The notes under the pieces were generated by a model that worked only from the letters and a program-made list of their open reading frames with translations, had not been told where the DNA came from and ran no database searches. This document shows, in pieces, positions 1 through 13,158 of a stretch of DNA of 64,000 bases. The position numbers and the translations under genes are program-made. Each line of letters starts with the position of its first letter. Position 1 is the stretch's first letter. Origin of the DNA: Ptiloglossa arizonensis (lineage: Eukaryota; Arthropoda; Insecta; Hymenoptera; Colletidae); contig NC_135051.1 of NCBI RefSeq assembly GCF_051014685.1, forward strand, positions 16,015,557 to 16,079,556. The letters are read 5' to 3'.

Positions 1-589
1 AACCCCCGTATTATACGACGAATAAAAGTATCGCGCGATCTTTGTTCGATTGTTACTCGGTTAAGTCTCGGTTCGTTTTACGTACAATGTATATGCTCTT
101 TGATTCAAATTTTCATTGAAATAAGAATTTTGTTCATCCCAGTTCGAGAGGAACGGTGATCCTTTGTTCCAAATTTTATTTCACGATCATAATGGACAAC
201 GCGTGTGTCGAATCATAATTAAAGTCCACTTTTGATGTTTCGTTTCCAACGGTGACGAAAAATAAATAACAGATGCTCTTAATAGTCTTTAAAAACAAAT
301 TAAATACTTTTACGCTTACTTTTCGGGTGCTCTTTGGAAGTGGATAACTCGATTCCGAGTAATGAATAAAATGTCACTTGTTCACGGAAAATTATATTCG
401 CAACTGTGTCGTGAAGCTAACACAAATCTTTACCTATATATTTTTTAACAAGAAAATTAACATTTCTCCAAAAAATATTCCAAACCGTCCCCCAGTATCT
501 CCACGGGTGCATCGATAGACAAGCGCGTAAATTTACTGCAACAAAAATCGTGCTAGGGTCGAAGATCGCGTTCTGGAAAGGGAGTCAGC

Positions 590-945
590 GAGACGTCATA
601 GACGTCATAGACGTCATGAACGTCAGGCGTCAGGCGTCATAGACCTCATAGGCGTCATGGACCTCATAGACGTCATACACGTCACGAACATCAGGCGTCA
701 TGTACCTCATAGACGTCATACACGTCACAAACGTCAGGCGTCATGGACGTCATAGACGTCATAGACGTCACAAACGTCACAAACGTCAGGCGTCATAGAC
801 GTCATAGACGTCACAAACGTCAGGCGTCATGTACCTCATGGATATCATACACGTCATGAACGTCAGGCGTCATGGACCTCATAGACATACACGTCATGAA
901 CCTCTGGCGTCATAGACGTCATACACGTCACGGACGTCACGCGTG
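590..945. repeat. 9-bp minisatellite rich in ACGTCA (CRE half-sites)
   Basis: About 355 bp are built from a roughly 9-bp unit, GACGTCATA, with variants such as GACCTCATA, AACGTCAGG, CACGTCAC and GGCGTCATG, repeated close to 40 times. Most units contain ACGTCA, the half-site bound by CREB/ATF-type bZIP factors. The variants recur in blocks (for example a CGTCAGGCGTCATGGAC pattern), which suggests higher-order duplication. The array lies about 12.6 kb upstream of the taranis coding exon. The repeat structure is directly visible; any binding function is inference. Confidence 0.9.
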
Positions 946-3418
946 TGTGACCGCATTTCATTTCCACGAAGAATCACGCGGGAAACGATCCCGGATAATT
1001 GCACAGTTCGAGCGTTGTCGTCGGGAGCGATCAGTGAAGCCCCATCGATGCCGCTAAAATGATAAAAAATAAAAAAAACGAGACCCTTGCGCCTGGATCA
1101 TCCCGGAAAGGAATTTCCCACCGATCCGTGGTTTCGATTCAATTTCGTCGATCGAACGACCACGCGCGGATGGACCGACGTTAACGTTTCATTGTGCCGC
1201 GCGCTCGTAAGCGGGAAGATGCTGGAGGGGAAAAAAGAAGAGGGGAGGGGGCCCCCTGCTCCTCCTCCCTCGTTGCCCGAGGGCAGAAAAAAAAAAGTGC
1301 GGCGCGGAAGGGAGGGTAACGCGTATATCCCCCGAGCGTGGCTCCCACACACAGGGGTTGCTTGCTATCCGTTGTCTGCCATATGGCCCCTCTTTTTGCG
1401 CCACCCCTGTACGGCTTTCTTCCCACACGACAAAGGTAGCCCGCCACCCACGTGTGCGTGCACGTGCGTGTTTTACAGCTGTACGTGGGCCCGTACTCGC
1501 GCGGTCGGCCTCGCTCGAAAGTGAACAATCTTTGTTAAAACAAAAGTGAGCAGCGAATAGGCCCCAGTCAGGTGAATGCTCTCTCCTATCTCTTTCGATG
1601 GCAAATGTTAGATCGCCCCCTTTCTTCGACACTTTCGCTGCCGTGCAGTCGGTGAAGGAACACGAACTACGTTTTGCGGCCAACGCGGTGCAGTTTCGAG
1701 GTGTAGTCGGTTTTGCATCGATTCGCCGTATTTTTTTTTTTTTTTAGGTTAGAAAGGATTTGGGAACGGGGGATATAGTTCCATTTTGAAAAACGAACTT
1801 CGACACGGTGAAGATCGATTCGTCGACCGAAATTAAACCACCAAAGCGTGGGATATAGTTTCAATTAAACGAAAAATACTCGCATCCGTTACGGTTAACG
1901 AAATAATAAACAGAAATTGAAACTAATATTCAACCGTGACATTCATCGATCCCGTGACGATGTCGCCGTGTTCCATCCACGAGAGATTTAATTACGAATT
2001 TATTTATTCGCAATTTTAGTAGTTACTTCACACGTTACGATATTTAACGTAAGTTAACATATAAACGTTTGTACACCAATATCTTCCGAGGAGGTTAAAA
2101 CGAGAACTGCGATAATCCGTACGCTCACTTGTGAGTGTATACATAACCTCTCCCGCTAGCTTCCTCGTACGACTTTGTTTCTTGTAATCGTTGAACGCTC
2201 AAAGACGAATTATTGGGTCCAGTAATACGTTTCTCGTAAATTCACTTTTTTGCTCCAATCCGAATCGATGCTCGAGGTAAATTTGTTCCCAACTTGTTTG
2301 CGGTTTCGTAGCGATAGCCCGAAGTGCTCGAATGCTGTCCGATATGGCGGGAAGATTAACATAACCTCGTGGAACGGTAGCGTTTGGTACGAAAACGGAT
2401 AAGATTTATATTCTACACTGTACGATTACCAACAGGAGATAAAGTTGTGTTTTCACGAGAAATGAAATTATTAATTCGAACGATTCAAAGATGGAGATTT
2501 CTACCTCGATGACCGTTCACGCTCGGTTGCATGCTCGTCGATCGTAACGGGGAATATTTTGACGATCGAGTTACAATTTAAAATTAGATCGCATTGTACA
2601 CTATATTTTTCAATTTTTTTTTTATATCACTTCCGTATCATATTTTCGGGAACTTCTATCTCGTTTCGTCGAAGCAAATAAAATTATTCGATAACCAAAA
2701 ATAAAAAAGATACAATTTAAATCTAAACAAATATTGCTAAATAAAAATCTAATACCTAGACCCAATGAACGAACCAAGGATACTTTACCTTACCGCTTGT
2801 GAACACAAAACAAGCACACATGCTTACTAGTAAAAGTATCATTAATCTAGCCCGTGTATACTTTTACCAACGAAGTTGTCAAGTGTACACACTTCCCAGG
2901 TAGTGTGTACATTAACCAAGTTCGCGCATTAACTATACATATTAAACACCGATATCGCACATAGATAGATCTTGCTCCAAAACGAAAAAGTTCCAACGGA
3001 AAGTATCCAGACTTATCATTTTCGAAACTCGTGGAAACCACCCCAAAAGCGACCAAAAAAAAAAAAACAGCAAAAAAAAAAAAGATGTTCTCTATCAAAC
3101 GTGAAAGTATGGTGTGTGACGCGAGAACCCCATTGACCTCTTTAAATTGATTTGCCGATTCTCGCGCCTCTTAAAAATCGCTCCACTCTCTGTCCCCTCC
3201 CCATTCCCGAAGGTATTTATTTGACGAGGAAACGATGGAAGGAAGAGGCTCGGTTCCGTTCGTTCTGACACGAGCCACTGCATCCGGCGCGTTCTCTCGG
3301 ACCAATTAACAGGGCGTCCGTAGTCCCCTTAAGGACTGAAATATCGCGTCTTCGTTTCTCGATCTCTTTATTTCCACGGGCCGACGCTAAGAAGCCAACT
3401 ACATTTCCGTCTCTCCTC

Positions 3419-3940
3419 GTGGCCCCTCACAATTTTCCATCCCTCACTCTCCTTCTTCCACTGCCGTTTCTCTTAAACTTCTTTCTCTCTTCCACGTATT
3501 TCTCCTCCTGTACCTTTCTCTCTCACCCTCTAGTCTTTCTCTTTCCTGAATCTTTCTCTCTTTTTTTCTCTTTCCTGAATCTTTCTCTCTTTTTTTCTCT
3601 TTCCTGAATCTTTCTCTCTTTTTTTCTCTTTCCTGAATCTTTCTCTCTTTTTTTCTCTTTCCTGTATCTTTCTCCCTCTCTCTTTCTCTTTCCTGTATCT
3701 TTCTCTGTCTCTTTTTCTCTTTTCTGTATCTTTTTCCCTCTCTCTTTTTCTCTTTTCTGTATCTTTCTCTGTCTCTTTTTCTCTTTTCTGTATCTTTTTC
3801 TGTCTCTTTTTCTCTTTTCTGTATCTTTTTCTCTTTCCTGTATCTTTCTCTTTTCTGTATTGTTTTCTCTCTCTTTTCCTCCTTTCCTGTATCTTTCTCT
3901 TTTCTGTATTGTTTTCTCTCTCTTTTCCTCCTTTCCTGTA

Positions 3941-3981
<41 letters not shown>

Positions 3982-4018
3982 CTCTTTCCTGTATCTTTCT
4001 CTCTCTCTCTCTCTCTTT

Positions 4019-4067
<49 letters not shown>

Positions 4068-4560
4068 AATCTTTCTCTTTCGCATATCTTTCTCTTTTTT
4101 TGGCTATATCTTTCTCTTTCTTCTTGCTATATCTTTCTCTTTTTTTTGCTATATCTTTCTCTTTCTCTTTGCTATATCTCCCTTTTTCTCTTTGCTATAT
4201 CTTCCTTTTTCTCTTTGCTATATCGTTCTCTTTCTCTTTCCTATATCTTTCTCTTTCCTATACCTTTCTCTTTGCTATATCTTCCTTTTTCTCTTTGCTA
4301 TATCTTCCTTTTTCTCTTTGCTATATCATTCTCTTCCTCTTTCCTATATCTTTCTCTTTCCTATATCTATCTCTTTCCTACATCTTCCTCTTTCCTACAT
4401 CTTCCTCTTTTCTACATCTTCCTCTTTTCTACATCTTCCTCTTTCCTACATCTTCCTCTTTCCTACATCTTCCTCTTTCCTACATCTATCCCTTTCCTAC
4501 ATCTTCCTCTTTCTCTTTCCTGTATTTCTCTCTTTCCTTTCGCTCTTCCGTGTCCCCTCT
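3419..4560. repeat. 1.1 kb polypyrimidine tandem repeat tract
   Basis: The plus strand is almost pure C and T for over 1 kb. Sub-blocks in order are: about four copies of a 29-bp unit containing TTTCCTGAATCTTTCTCTC (3541-3660); units containing TTTCCTGTATCTTTCTC (3660-3950); pure CT runs near 3941-3980 and 4021-4064; GCTATATCTTTCTCTTTC units (4100-4345); and a 17-bp TTTCCTACATCTTCCTC unit repeated about ten times (4375-4515). Long apparent open frames on both strands (arginine/glutamate-rich on minus, serine/leucine/phenylalanine-rich on plus) are products of the repeat, not genes. Confidence 0.95.
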
Positions 4561-4660
4561 CACTTCCTCCCTCCCCCTCTACCCAGTTCTCGAACGCTCG
4601 GGGTGTGGGACCCTTCGTTTAGGGTACCGCAGATGCCGCGCGCCCTACTAGATTACGTGC

Positions 4661-4763
4661 CAGTGGTTCTCAACCTGCACGGCGCGCCCCACGTTGGTAC
4701 GAATCCTCGATTCCCCAACGACGCCGACAAAGCACAGCTGCCTACGGGTTCTGAGAACCGCTT
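4661..4763. mobile_element. Possible short hAT-like element (MITE), weak
   Basis: The left end CAGTGGTTCTCAACCTG resembles the CAG-N-GGTTCTCAACC termini of hAT elements of the Charlie group. About 100 bp away lies an imperfect inverted copy, GGGTTCTGAGAACCGCTTC. The shared core is GGTTCTCA. I do not see a convincing 8-bp target duplication, and only about 12 of 17 terminal positions agree, so this may be chance. Confidence 0.25.
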
Positions 4764-7700
4764 CCACCGGGGGAAGCAATCCTCCCTTTTCGGAAACCTT
4801 CCTTTATTCATCCCCTAATGTAGGACCGACCGGCGCCGTAGGTTCTCCTCGTCACGGTATATAGGGTAGTGTATTTATCGTGAAGGTTGTACATACGCGA
4901 TATGTACATTTACACAAGAATCTCGCGCGTACGTGTGGTACACGTTGTTCGAAGGTGTGTACAAACGCGCGAGCGAGCGCATTTGTGTCAGCTGTAGGTT
5001 TAATCGGAGGCAGTTGAAAATAAGACGCAGTGTATCTCTGTGCACTTACCGTGCTGGATATGAATACGTTTGATTTCATCGGGAGTATGTTCTCCTGCGT
5101 TTTGATGGATTGATAACGCTCGGGAGAGAAGCGAGCCCTACTTGTTGAACTTGGTTTAAATTAACCGAAGTATTCCATTGGACTATCATCCCCCCTTGCG
5201 TTCGTTCGAGCTACGGGACCCTTGTGTAATTACAATTAGAAATCGTAAATTTTAGATACTCGAGAAACCAAGAAATATATGCATACAGTGGCGCGGGAGG
5301 GTTCACTGGCGGGAGAAAATTGAGATGAATTTTAGATAGCGCAGAATCGAAATAATTACACGGATATTTATTTTTCAAGAATAGTCTTTCCTGTAGAGAA
5401 TTTCTGCTGTATTGTTGCATATATGCGTATGGAATACATTTATTGTAACAGCTTGTGCGCTACGTGCAATTAGCCATGCGTGTACCGGTCGTTGCATTTT
5501 GCGGTTGCAAATGTTGCATTGCGGTGTGTTCGTGTAAATCTGCTGGCGTTTCCTTCCCTGTAACATTTTTCTTCGATCAGAAATCTTGGAGAATCGGATA
5601 CATCCTCTCGGTCGATAATCCGAGTGTATACAGTATTATAAAATTATTGAATACGCGGAACAACATTGTTTCGAAAAAATGCTCATAGTTCAGGGTCGAC
5701 GTCGGAGCTTTGAAAAGAATCTATAGATATAGCACAGTTCGCACACAGTTCCAATCTCTATATCACTGCTAAATTATTATTACTAAACCTCCTTAGTGTG
5801 CATATATGCAAGTATATACACGAATGTTAAGATAAAACATAATTAGAACTTTGGTGCATATAAGAACCGAGAGGCAATTGAAAATGTCATTGGAAAATTT
5901 AACCTCGATTACATTTTTTGGTATAAATTTTTTGGTGTATCGACGTATTGTTAAAGTACTCTGTGTTTGAAAATTTACCAATGCGTACAATCTGTGTGCA
6001 TCTGTACGTCTGTGTTCTGTCTAAGTGAAAAGATAACATTTTTTTGAGGGAAATTTTTACATATATTTTCGGCGGTGTTGTATAGAAGTAAACCTGGTAC
6101 TTATTGGTCATCGATGCAAGAATGCACCGGGGGTAGTTTCCACCCTTTGCTCGTCTGCAGCTTCCCCAACGATCGACGAATCTGTCCGCGTGACCAAAGT
6201 GAAACCCCCCGTTCCTTGCGCGCGATCGTGTTCGCGAAGGATAACGGTTATTCGTCATATTTTCGATGGTTTAGAGCCACGTTATGTAGATCACCGTCTC
6301 TCGTGTTTTCTTTTTCAACGTAAAGGTCGTAAACTGACCCCTCGCGTGGCCCGTTTCATTAGGCGCGAATACCGGCTCTCGGTTTCGTGACAAGCGAATA
6401 GACTAGACGCGTTTCTCCTCTTCTTTTTCGGATTTTCGTGTAGCCGAAGGGTGAATCGCACCGGTCTTGTCCTGGTATGCCACTTGTTTCTAAAATTGGC
6501 TTTAGGTATTTATCGGTAAAAAAAAAGAAAAAAAGAAAAGAAACAAAAGAGGTATTTATCGAGCGAAATGTATCGGTTAATTAATCAAGATATCTTATTC
6601 GCTGTATACTATACTATATAAATATTTCAGTACACTTCGTTAAGTTATTCTCAAATCGTTATTTATTCACTTTTGTCGCAAGACATTAATTTTACATTTC
6701 GATTAAATAAGATATATAAATCGCGTAGAATGCGATTAATTAAAATATATTTATATTAAAGAGCGAAATTAATTCATAATGAATTCACATTGTGATATTA
6801 AAAATAATATTTATAGGATTCTTTAGGAAAATAATGTACCGCGGAGGTACTATAAAGGTACGTGAACTCAATAGCAACTGTTTTTAAATTCATTAAGTCT
6901 CCGTTGGTGAACTCTTTTTTTTTTTTTACCAACACAATCGGCGCAACGGGTTTTTTCATTCCCGGAACTAATTTTTTTTTATCGTTCCAGTCGTTAAAAG
7001 TTTCTCGCACTTTTCTTTGAGAAATTTCCAAACGAAAAATTCTCATAAAGCGTTGAAAATTGTTCTTCGTAACGAAAAGATTGTTGCTTTATTAAAAGTT
7101 CCCTCGCGATAATGGTAGCTGAGAAGCACTATAATCTTTGACTCTTAAATTCTGGAGGTGTCTTAAAATATGTACATATATCGTAGTAGAAGAATTGGTA
7201 ATTGCGCATTAAAAGTAGTATATATACCACATCGATTTTTATGAAATTTAAATATGTTGTAAAACTCGACATTTTGAACAACTTTTTCTTATACGTGTAA
7301 CCCCCCTCGGTTTCAGTTTCCGAGATTCTTGCGAGAAATTGCTACCGCGACGATTTCTAGCTATACTAACGCGTCCATGACAGCGTTTGCATAAGCATAG
7401 GATCGAGTGTTCCCAGAAACAAATAACGGTGACTGGCGGTCAATATGTGTAACGAGTAAACTTAAAAACTACAACTTGCATAACCTCACAATGATCGTGT
7501 GAAAATATTCCCCCAACAATTTCGTACGATTTAGAATTTTTTTGCAAACAAATTTTTTCCCATGTGTTCAGAATCGAAGTTTTTAAATTCACCCGTTATA
7601 CGTCTCAGTGTCGGCGGCCACCGCCGCGATGTGTTTATAGAAACTGTAGATAAGCGGCAGTCATACGCTTACCCACACTGTCATAACGGTGTAGGTATGG

Positions 7701-8921
7701 TCAGAATTCATTTGTAGTAGCAGAAGCAGCAGCAGCAGTTTTTTGCGAAAATTTCGCAAACTAAAGCCAAACGGCGGTTACACGTATAAGAGAAAATGAT
7801 CGGAGATATTGAATTTTATAACATATTTAAATTTCAGAAAAATCGATCTTTCACGCGCAATTGTCGAAGAAAAATTAATTCGCTCAAATTTCTGTACGTT
7901 CGTTAAGAGAGGTTATAACAGCGCGAAAATTGATAATTTTTTCCCCCGCACGAAGGACGAGTTTGAAAAGATATCTTACTAGAGGGAAAGACACAAAAAT
8001 GGCAGTTGCATCAGGAAGAGCCTCGTCGTCGGATTTTTCGAAGTCCGTGATGAGCGCAATTCGCGAGTCCTTGAAGCCTAACTGGCTGTTCCCCGACAAT
8101 CTTATCCGCTCGACGAGATAGCGCGGCGCTAATCTGCCGCGGACTTTACACCGTTAAAGCCGGCGTTCAGGCAGCTTCCAGGATCGCGAGCGCGAAACGT
8201 ACGAAGAAATTTCGTCGCCCGATGACGTTGTTGCGTTGGATCGCGAAACGAAATTCAACGATTACGTAATCCACGCTACGAACGGGGAAAAAGGTTGATT
8301 TCGAAAAACTTCCTCTTACGATCGAACGAGGAACGCGATTCAACGGTCGCTTGAAAAAATTTCCATTTAGAAATCCAAGGATTTTTATCGAGATAATGGA
8401 AGAAAAAGAAAAAAAGGATTCATCCCAATACCGGTGCGATTTATATATGTATGTTCCTTTCGGGTAAAATAGTATCATTTTGTATAGAAGTATTCTTACG
8501 CAATCTTTATCGATCGAAATCTCGCGGTTCGTATGATACTTTCATCACGGAAAACCATCGAGAACACGGTACTTATAAATAATACAGCACGTCGGTAATA
8601 AATAGTCGTACAAAAACTCCGTTGAACGATACTGCGCGACAGGAAAAATAATACCTACGCTGGTAGAATGCATAGTCGCGTGTACGAACGAAGAATTTTC
8701 GGATTTCGTGAACGGTCGTTCGATTTCTCATTTATTTGAATATTTCCGACGAAATTACGCTTAATAATCTTAACACGGTGGCCTGTATCGTACGCGTTGT
8801 TGTTTCTTGGCCCGATAGCGACGTACGCAACGCCGTTGTCGAGCCGTTTCTCGTAGTTGACGATCTCGCCGGTAGGCGGCGCGTCGCTCGAGTCCCCTTT
8901 CGAAAATAACACACGGCCGGT

Positions 8922-8929
8922 TGACGTCA
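8922..8929. promoter_or_regulatory. Consensus CRE (TGACGTCA)
   Basis: This is an exact 8-bp palindromic cAMP response element match in a GC-rich stretch 4.6 kb upstream of the taranis coding exon. A single 8-mer is expected by chance in a region of this size and composition, so function is uncertain. Confidence 0.3.
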
Positions 8930-9877
8930 TGTTGTCATGACTGCCGACTGCCGGCATCAACGTCGCCTCGACGTCGTTCTTGCGTTGCCGAGCAGCGCAG
9001 AAAATTTGCACCGATACGACTCGTTTGCATTCACGCGCCACACAGTTGCAAATTCGACGTAAACCGATGTTTCGTGACTTTCGTGGCGAGACTCGCAACG
9101 ATCATTGTTTTCAATATGTCGTATTTGGAAGAAAGCACGGAGATAATATCGCGGAGTTATTTCGCTCGTATTGTTATCTATTTCTTTCTTTCTTTATTTT
9201 TTTTTTATTTTCTCTTCTCGCATTCGAACTTCGAATATGTCGTATCTTCGTCTGTTTCTTTCTTCTTTTTTTTCCACGCGACTTCGGAACTCTGACCGAG
9301 TTGCTCGATGTTCGTACGGTCGGTACGACCGAGTTATCGAACTAACCTCCAAGCGACTAGAATTTTCGAGTGTTCCATTCTTTTTTTCCCCACGTAGAAT
9401 TTTATCGGGTATACAGAAAATTCTCGTACATTCGCGCTCAAAAGTTGTGTTCGAATATTCGATTGTATCTATAATACAACCGTTTCGGTGTATTCGCGCA
9501 TGCTTAGCGTACACGCATATAGCTTAGGAATGTACGACGCCATACAGTCGCTGGTTTTATCTACGGGGCTCCGACTGGCTCGAGCACTGCTTCGTGTGTG
9601 TTCGTTCTCTGGCTGGCTAGGTAGCTTTGACTCGTGTAGCAAACATTACCTCATCGTCAGGCATAGCCGGATCCACCGCAAACCTTCTCTACTTTTGATT
9701 CTTTTCTCGCGTCCTCCGTGCTCGCTACTGCTCATGGCGAGTCAAACAAAATTCAGAGAAATATTTATTCTCAGCGAGATGTTCGTTAATACGCAAACAA
9801 AGGATGTACGCTCTGGAAAATTAACCGAAATATTTTTTTTTGTTTTATCCCGCGTAAATAGACATTTCTTTCTTATA

Positions 9878-10009
9878 TTAGGTTGGTCGGCAAGTCATTT
9901 CGACTTTTTTTTTGGTGATTATGAAACACGATTTTTTTAGAGTGTATAAACATTTGATCAAATTATATATTTTTTTATTTTGGAAAACGAATTTTTCCGA
10001 ACAACCCAA
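9878..10009. mobile_element. Internally deleted mariner element (132 bp MITE)
   Basis: The left end is TTAGGTTGGTCGGCAAGTCA, a typical mariner terminus. The right end, read on the other strand, is TTGGGTTGTTCGGAAAAA, which gives imperfect inverted repeats that agree at 11 of the first 13 positions. The element is flanked on both sides by TA (9876-9877 and 10010-10011), the target duplication expected for the Tc1/mariner superfamily. Only about 130 bp separate the ends, so no transposase is present. This is a non-autonomous remnant. Confidence 0.85.
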
Positions 10010-13000
10010 TATTTCGATTTTTCTTTTTTTAATCGTTAAATTGAATTTTTCTTTTAAAAGTTTTACAAAGGGTAACGCAAAATCTGGGTTTTATTAATCT
10101 TCTCGTGCGTATAGTGCAACTCGTCCAGATAGGCTTCACGCGGTGAGTATTATCTTATTGCGGGCGCAGTCGTCATGAATCTTTTCTAGTTCTAGTACTT
10201 CTCTCACGTTCATTCCATTGACCCACATTTCCAACGATAAACCAGGAATTGGGGCGAATTTGTTTATAGAAATTCTACCATGAAATTACACTTTGTCGAC
10301 GCAATAATATATTTATCGCGATGTTTCTTTTTGGCTCCATCTTTCTTTGCTATTCATCTACGTTACTACTCGAATCAAAACTATAATTCCACATTGATAT
10401 TACAATTAACGCGATTAATATTTCACGAGTAAAAAATCGGCGCTGGTATTTCAAGTGTCAGCAAACATCGTTCCTTTCCGTAAATTCGATAATTTTTTTT
10501 TATTAGAAAATCCATGCAACATCGTACACGTTTTTCCTTGTTCGCGTCGAAGTAAATTCACCGGCAAATTGGTTTAAGAATTCTCCGCCAGATGGCTGTA
10601 TCGATAAAAGCGGATGTGAAGTCCCGATATTATACGTCGTACAATTCCGTGAAACCGTTGCGTTGTACAATCGGTACGATCTCGTACGATACGCGCCATC
10701 TTCAACGATACAAGGGAACTAGAAAGAATCGGTAAGGAATTGGAAACGTTCCGATCCTCGAGCGACGAAACGGAACCGTGCGTTTTACGAGAACTGTATT
10801 TTGATCGATTCGATCGACTCGTTACAAACAGCAGCGCGAAAAGTCTGGAAAGCGTAAAACGAATGAAAGCGTCTCGGCCTCGGGTGTTTCCCTTTGAATC
10901 GGTGCCGCGATCCCAACTAAGGCGGGGTTCAAAAGATTCTTGGACTGTGTGAGCGCGAGCCGTGCAAACTCCAACCCCTGAAAAATTTCGCAGAGAGAAA
11001 CGAAAGAGAGAGAGAGAAAGAGTGGGACGGGCGGCGCTTCTTGACTTTGATTTATGGGCAGTTAAGAGCCGTGCACTTCTACCACACACAGCTAATCCGT
11101 TACGCGGTAACCCCCCGCAGCAACCACCCGGTGGTCGTCTCGATTCAACAAGTGCCCGGACCATGTTTCGCAAACATCATTCGCGAGGACGGCCGGCGAA
11201 TTCTCGACCGCGTTAACCGAGGTCTTCATCTCGCGTGCCTTAGTAATACAGGCAACGATTATTTTTTTTTCCTCCCCGATGTTGTTCTCAGGGTAAAAGT
11301 ATCCGTCGACGAGGCGGCACGATCGGTAAAACAGGTCGCCTCGCCGACCGTAAAAACTCGAAATCGTATCTAGTCCCTAACCTAGATCTTATTGTCGGTA
11401 TCACGGTGTTATTATCGAATATCGTAGACCGTCCCGTGGTTTTACAGCGACGAATAAGGGCACGCATCGGGAAAGCTTTGGTCGTGGAAAAAAAAGAAGC
11501 ACTTTCCTAAGGAAACCGCGTTTTCACCGTGATGGAAGGCGAAACCAAGCTCACCGATACGATCCGTCATTGTTTTCCCCGCGATTCCACGAATCGTCTC
11601 TCGGAGAGCTCCGGGACTGGTCGACCCTGTTGGAAGGAGAACCTTCGCGAGCGAGTCGTATTCCAAGTAGGCCGCCGCGGCGGATGTACACCGTCGAGTC
11701 GAGATTGAGTCGTTGGCTGCTGTTTCTGCTACCGTCGTAGCTACTAGTTACCGCTAGAAATCCGTAAATCGGTTTTAAAAAAAATCACTCCACTCAAGTG
11801 AAATTTCAGGAAACGTTCAGAATTTTTCAAAGGGAAAAATCGAACGTTATTAGACTTGGTCGGTAGCCATTGTTTCCTACCGTTGGGATTTGTACGGATT
11901 TTTGAAGAAAATGTACAGTTTGTTTCTCGAGAATTTCGATACGAAAATTTCTGTTAGGTAACATTTTTTGTACCGGTTCGATTGTCACGCAAGACGATTC
12001 GCTTGTTTTGCCGCGCGCGTATCGTAAGCGCGCGGTATCGTCTCCGATGGCATTGCTCGTTTCCTCGGAACTTTTTTCCCCTCCCTTGTTCTTGCCAGTT
12101 GCACACACTCCGCTCTTCGACTTCGCTGTTAACAACGTAACGCATCGATTATCTGTTAAATGATGTCGAAGCCACCGTGAACCACCCCTCCCCCCGCTAC
12201 CACGGTGCCGCTTTCCGCGACTCCTATTTGTATTTTTTTTTTTTTCTTTCGTTTTCCTTTTTTCTTTTTTTTCGCGAAATCAAACGTCATGTGCAGACCA
12301 CGTGGATACGTCGAAACGACAAACCCGTCGGTGGTGACATCTCGCAGCGCATCGCGTAACTAGCCGCGCTGTCAGCGGTTCTCACACGAGACCGCGATTT
12401 TTACCTTTCAAATTTTCTCCGATATCCCTTCTTTCTCTTCGCCCCTTTAGAGGCTCGCTCGAGCGAGCAAGGCTGGGGGGGGGGGGAGGAGCGATTATTT
12501 ACTTACTTTCACTCACACGGTCGCCGAATCGGTCTCGCGCGGACGTAAATCATTGATGCCCACGTGCGCCACCATTTGTTTGGGATTACATCTAATGGAT
12601 ACGTTACGTTTTAGGTAGCTCCACGTGACAGTATTTTTTTTCGATGTTCGCGGGAAGATCGCACTTAATATCGTTCGTTGAAAAACGTTGAACCATTTTT
12701 TATCGATTCATTAGTGGTACTCTCGTGTAACGAGTTTCGAACGCGAGAGAAAGGTAACGCGTTTAAAACGTGGATAAATTTTTTCAGAGATCCGTGTGCA
12801 ATAACGTTGTTTCGTTTTTACATTTGGTGGTGAACTTTTGTGCTCAACTTTGTTCACGTATTTACAGACATTGTAATTGTCGCGTGCACGGCTAGAAGTC
12901 GCACGTATAATTTCGAAACGCGGAACAATTGAATTTTTCCGAGCTCGTTACACATTGTATCTTGAAACAAGTTTAACGGGCGGAGGGAAAAAAGATGAGA

Positions 13001-13158
13001 GACGGAAGGAAAATGGAGAGAAGCGTTTCACAAGGGGCCCGCATGCTTGCTGATTGAGCCCATGAGTAACACGCTCCTCTGACCCCCCTCCCCTTTCCAT
13101 GCCCACTCGATCATCCATTCCAACGATGACTTCTTTCAGGCCGGGGTAGGGAGACGCC

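Noticed and set aside
3444..4818. Long open frames on both strands (arginine/glutamate-rich, serine/leucine/phenylalanine-rich)
   Set aside because: They are translations of the polypyrimidine repeat; similar frames exist in several phases and none has non-repeat content or a supported start.
8655..9098. 147-codon open frame on the minus strand
   Set aside because: No domain is recognised, it overlaps plus-strand open frames and the CpG-rich composition depletes stops. There is no splice or conservation support.
10574..11173. 199-codon open frame on the minus strand, with a plus-strand frame at 11041-11373
   Set aside because: The composition is arginine/serine-rich and no motifs are visible. 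It is in the CpG-rich zone where chance frames are long. It could be part of an unknown exon, but nothing supports it.
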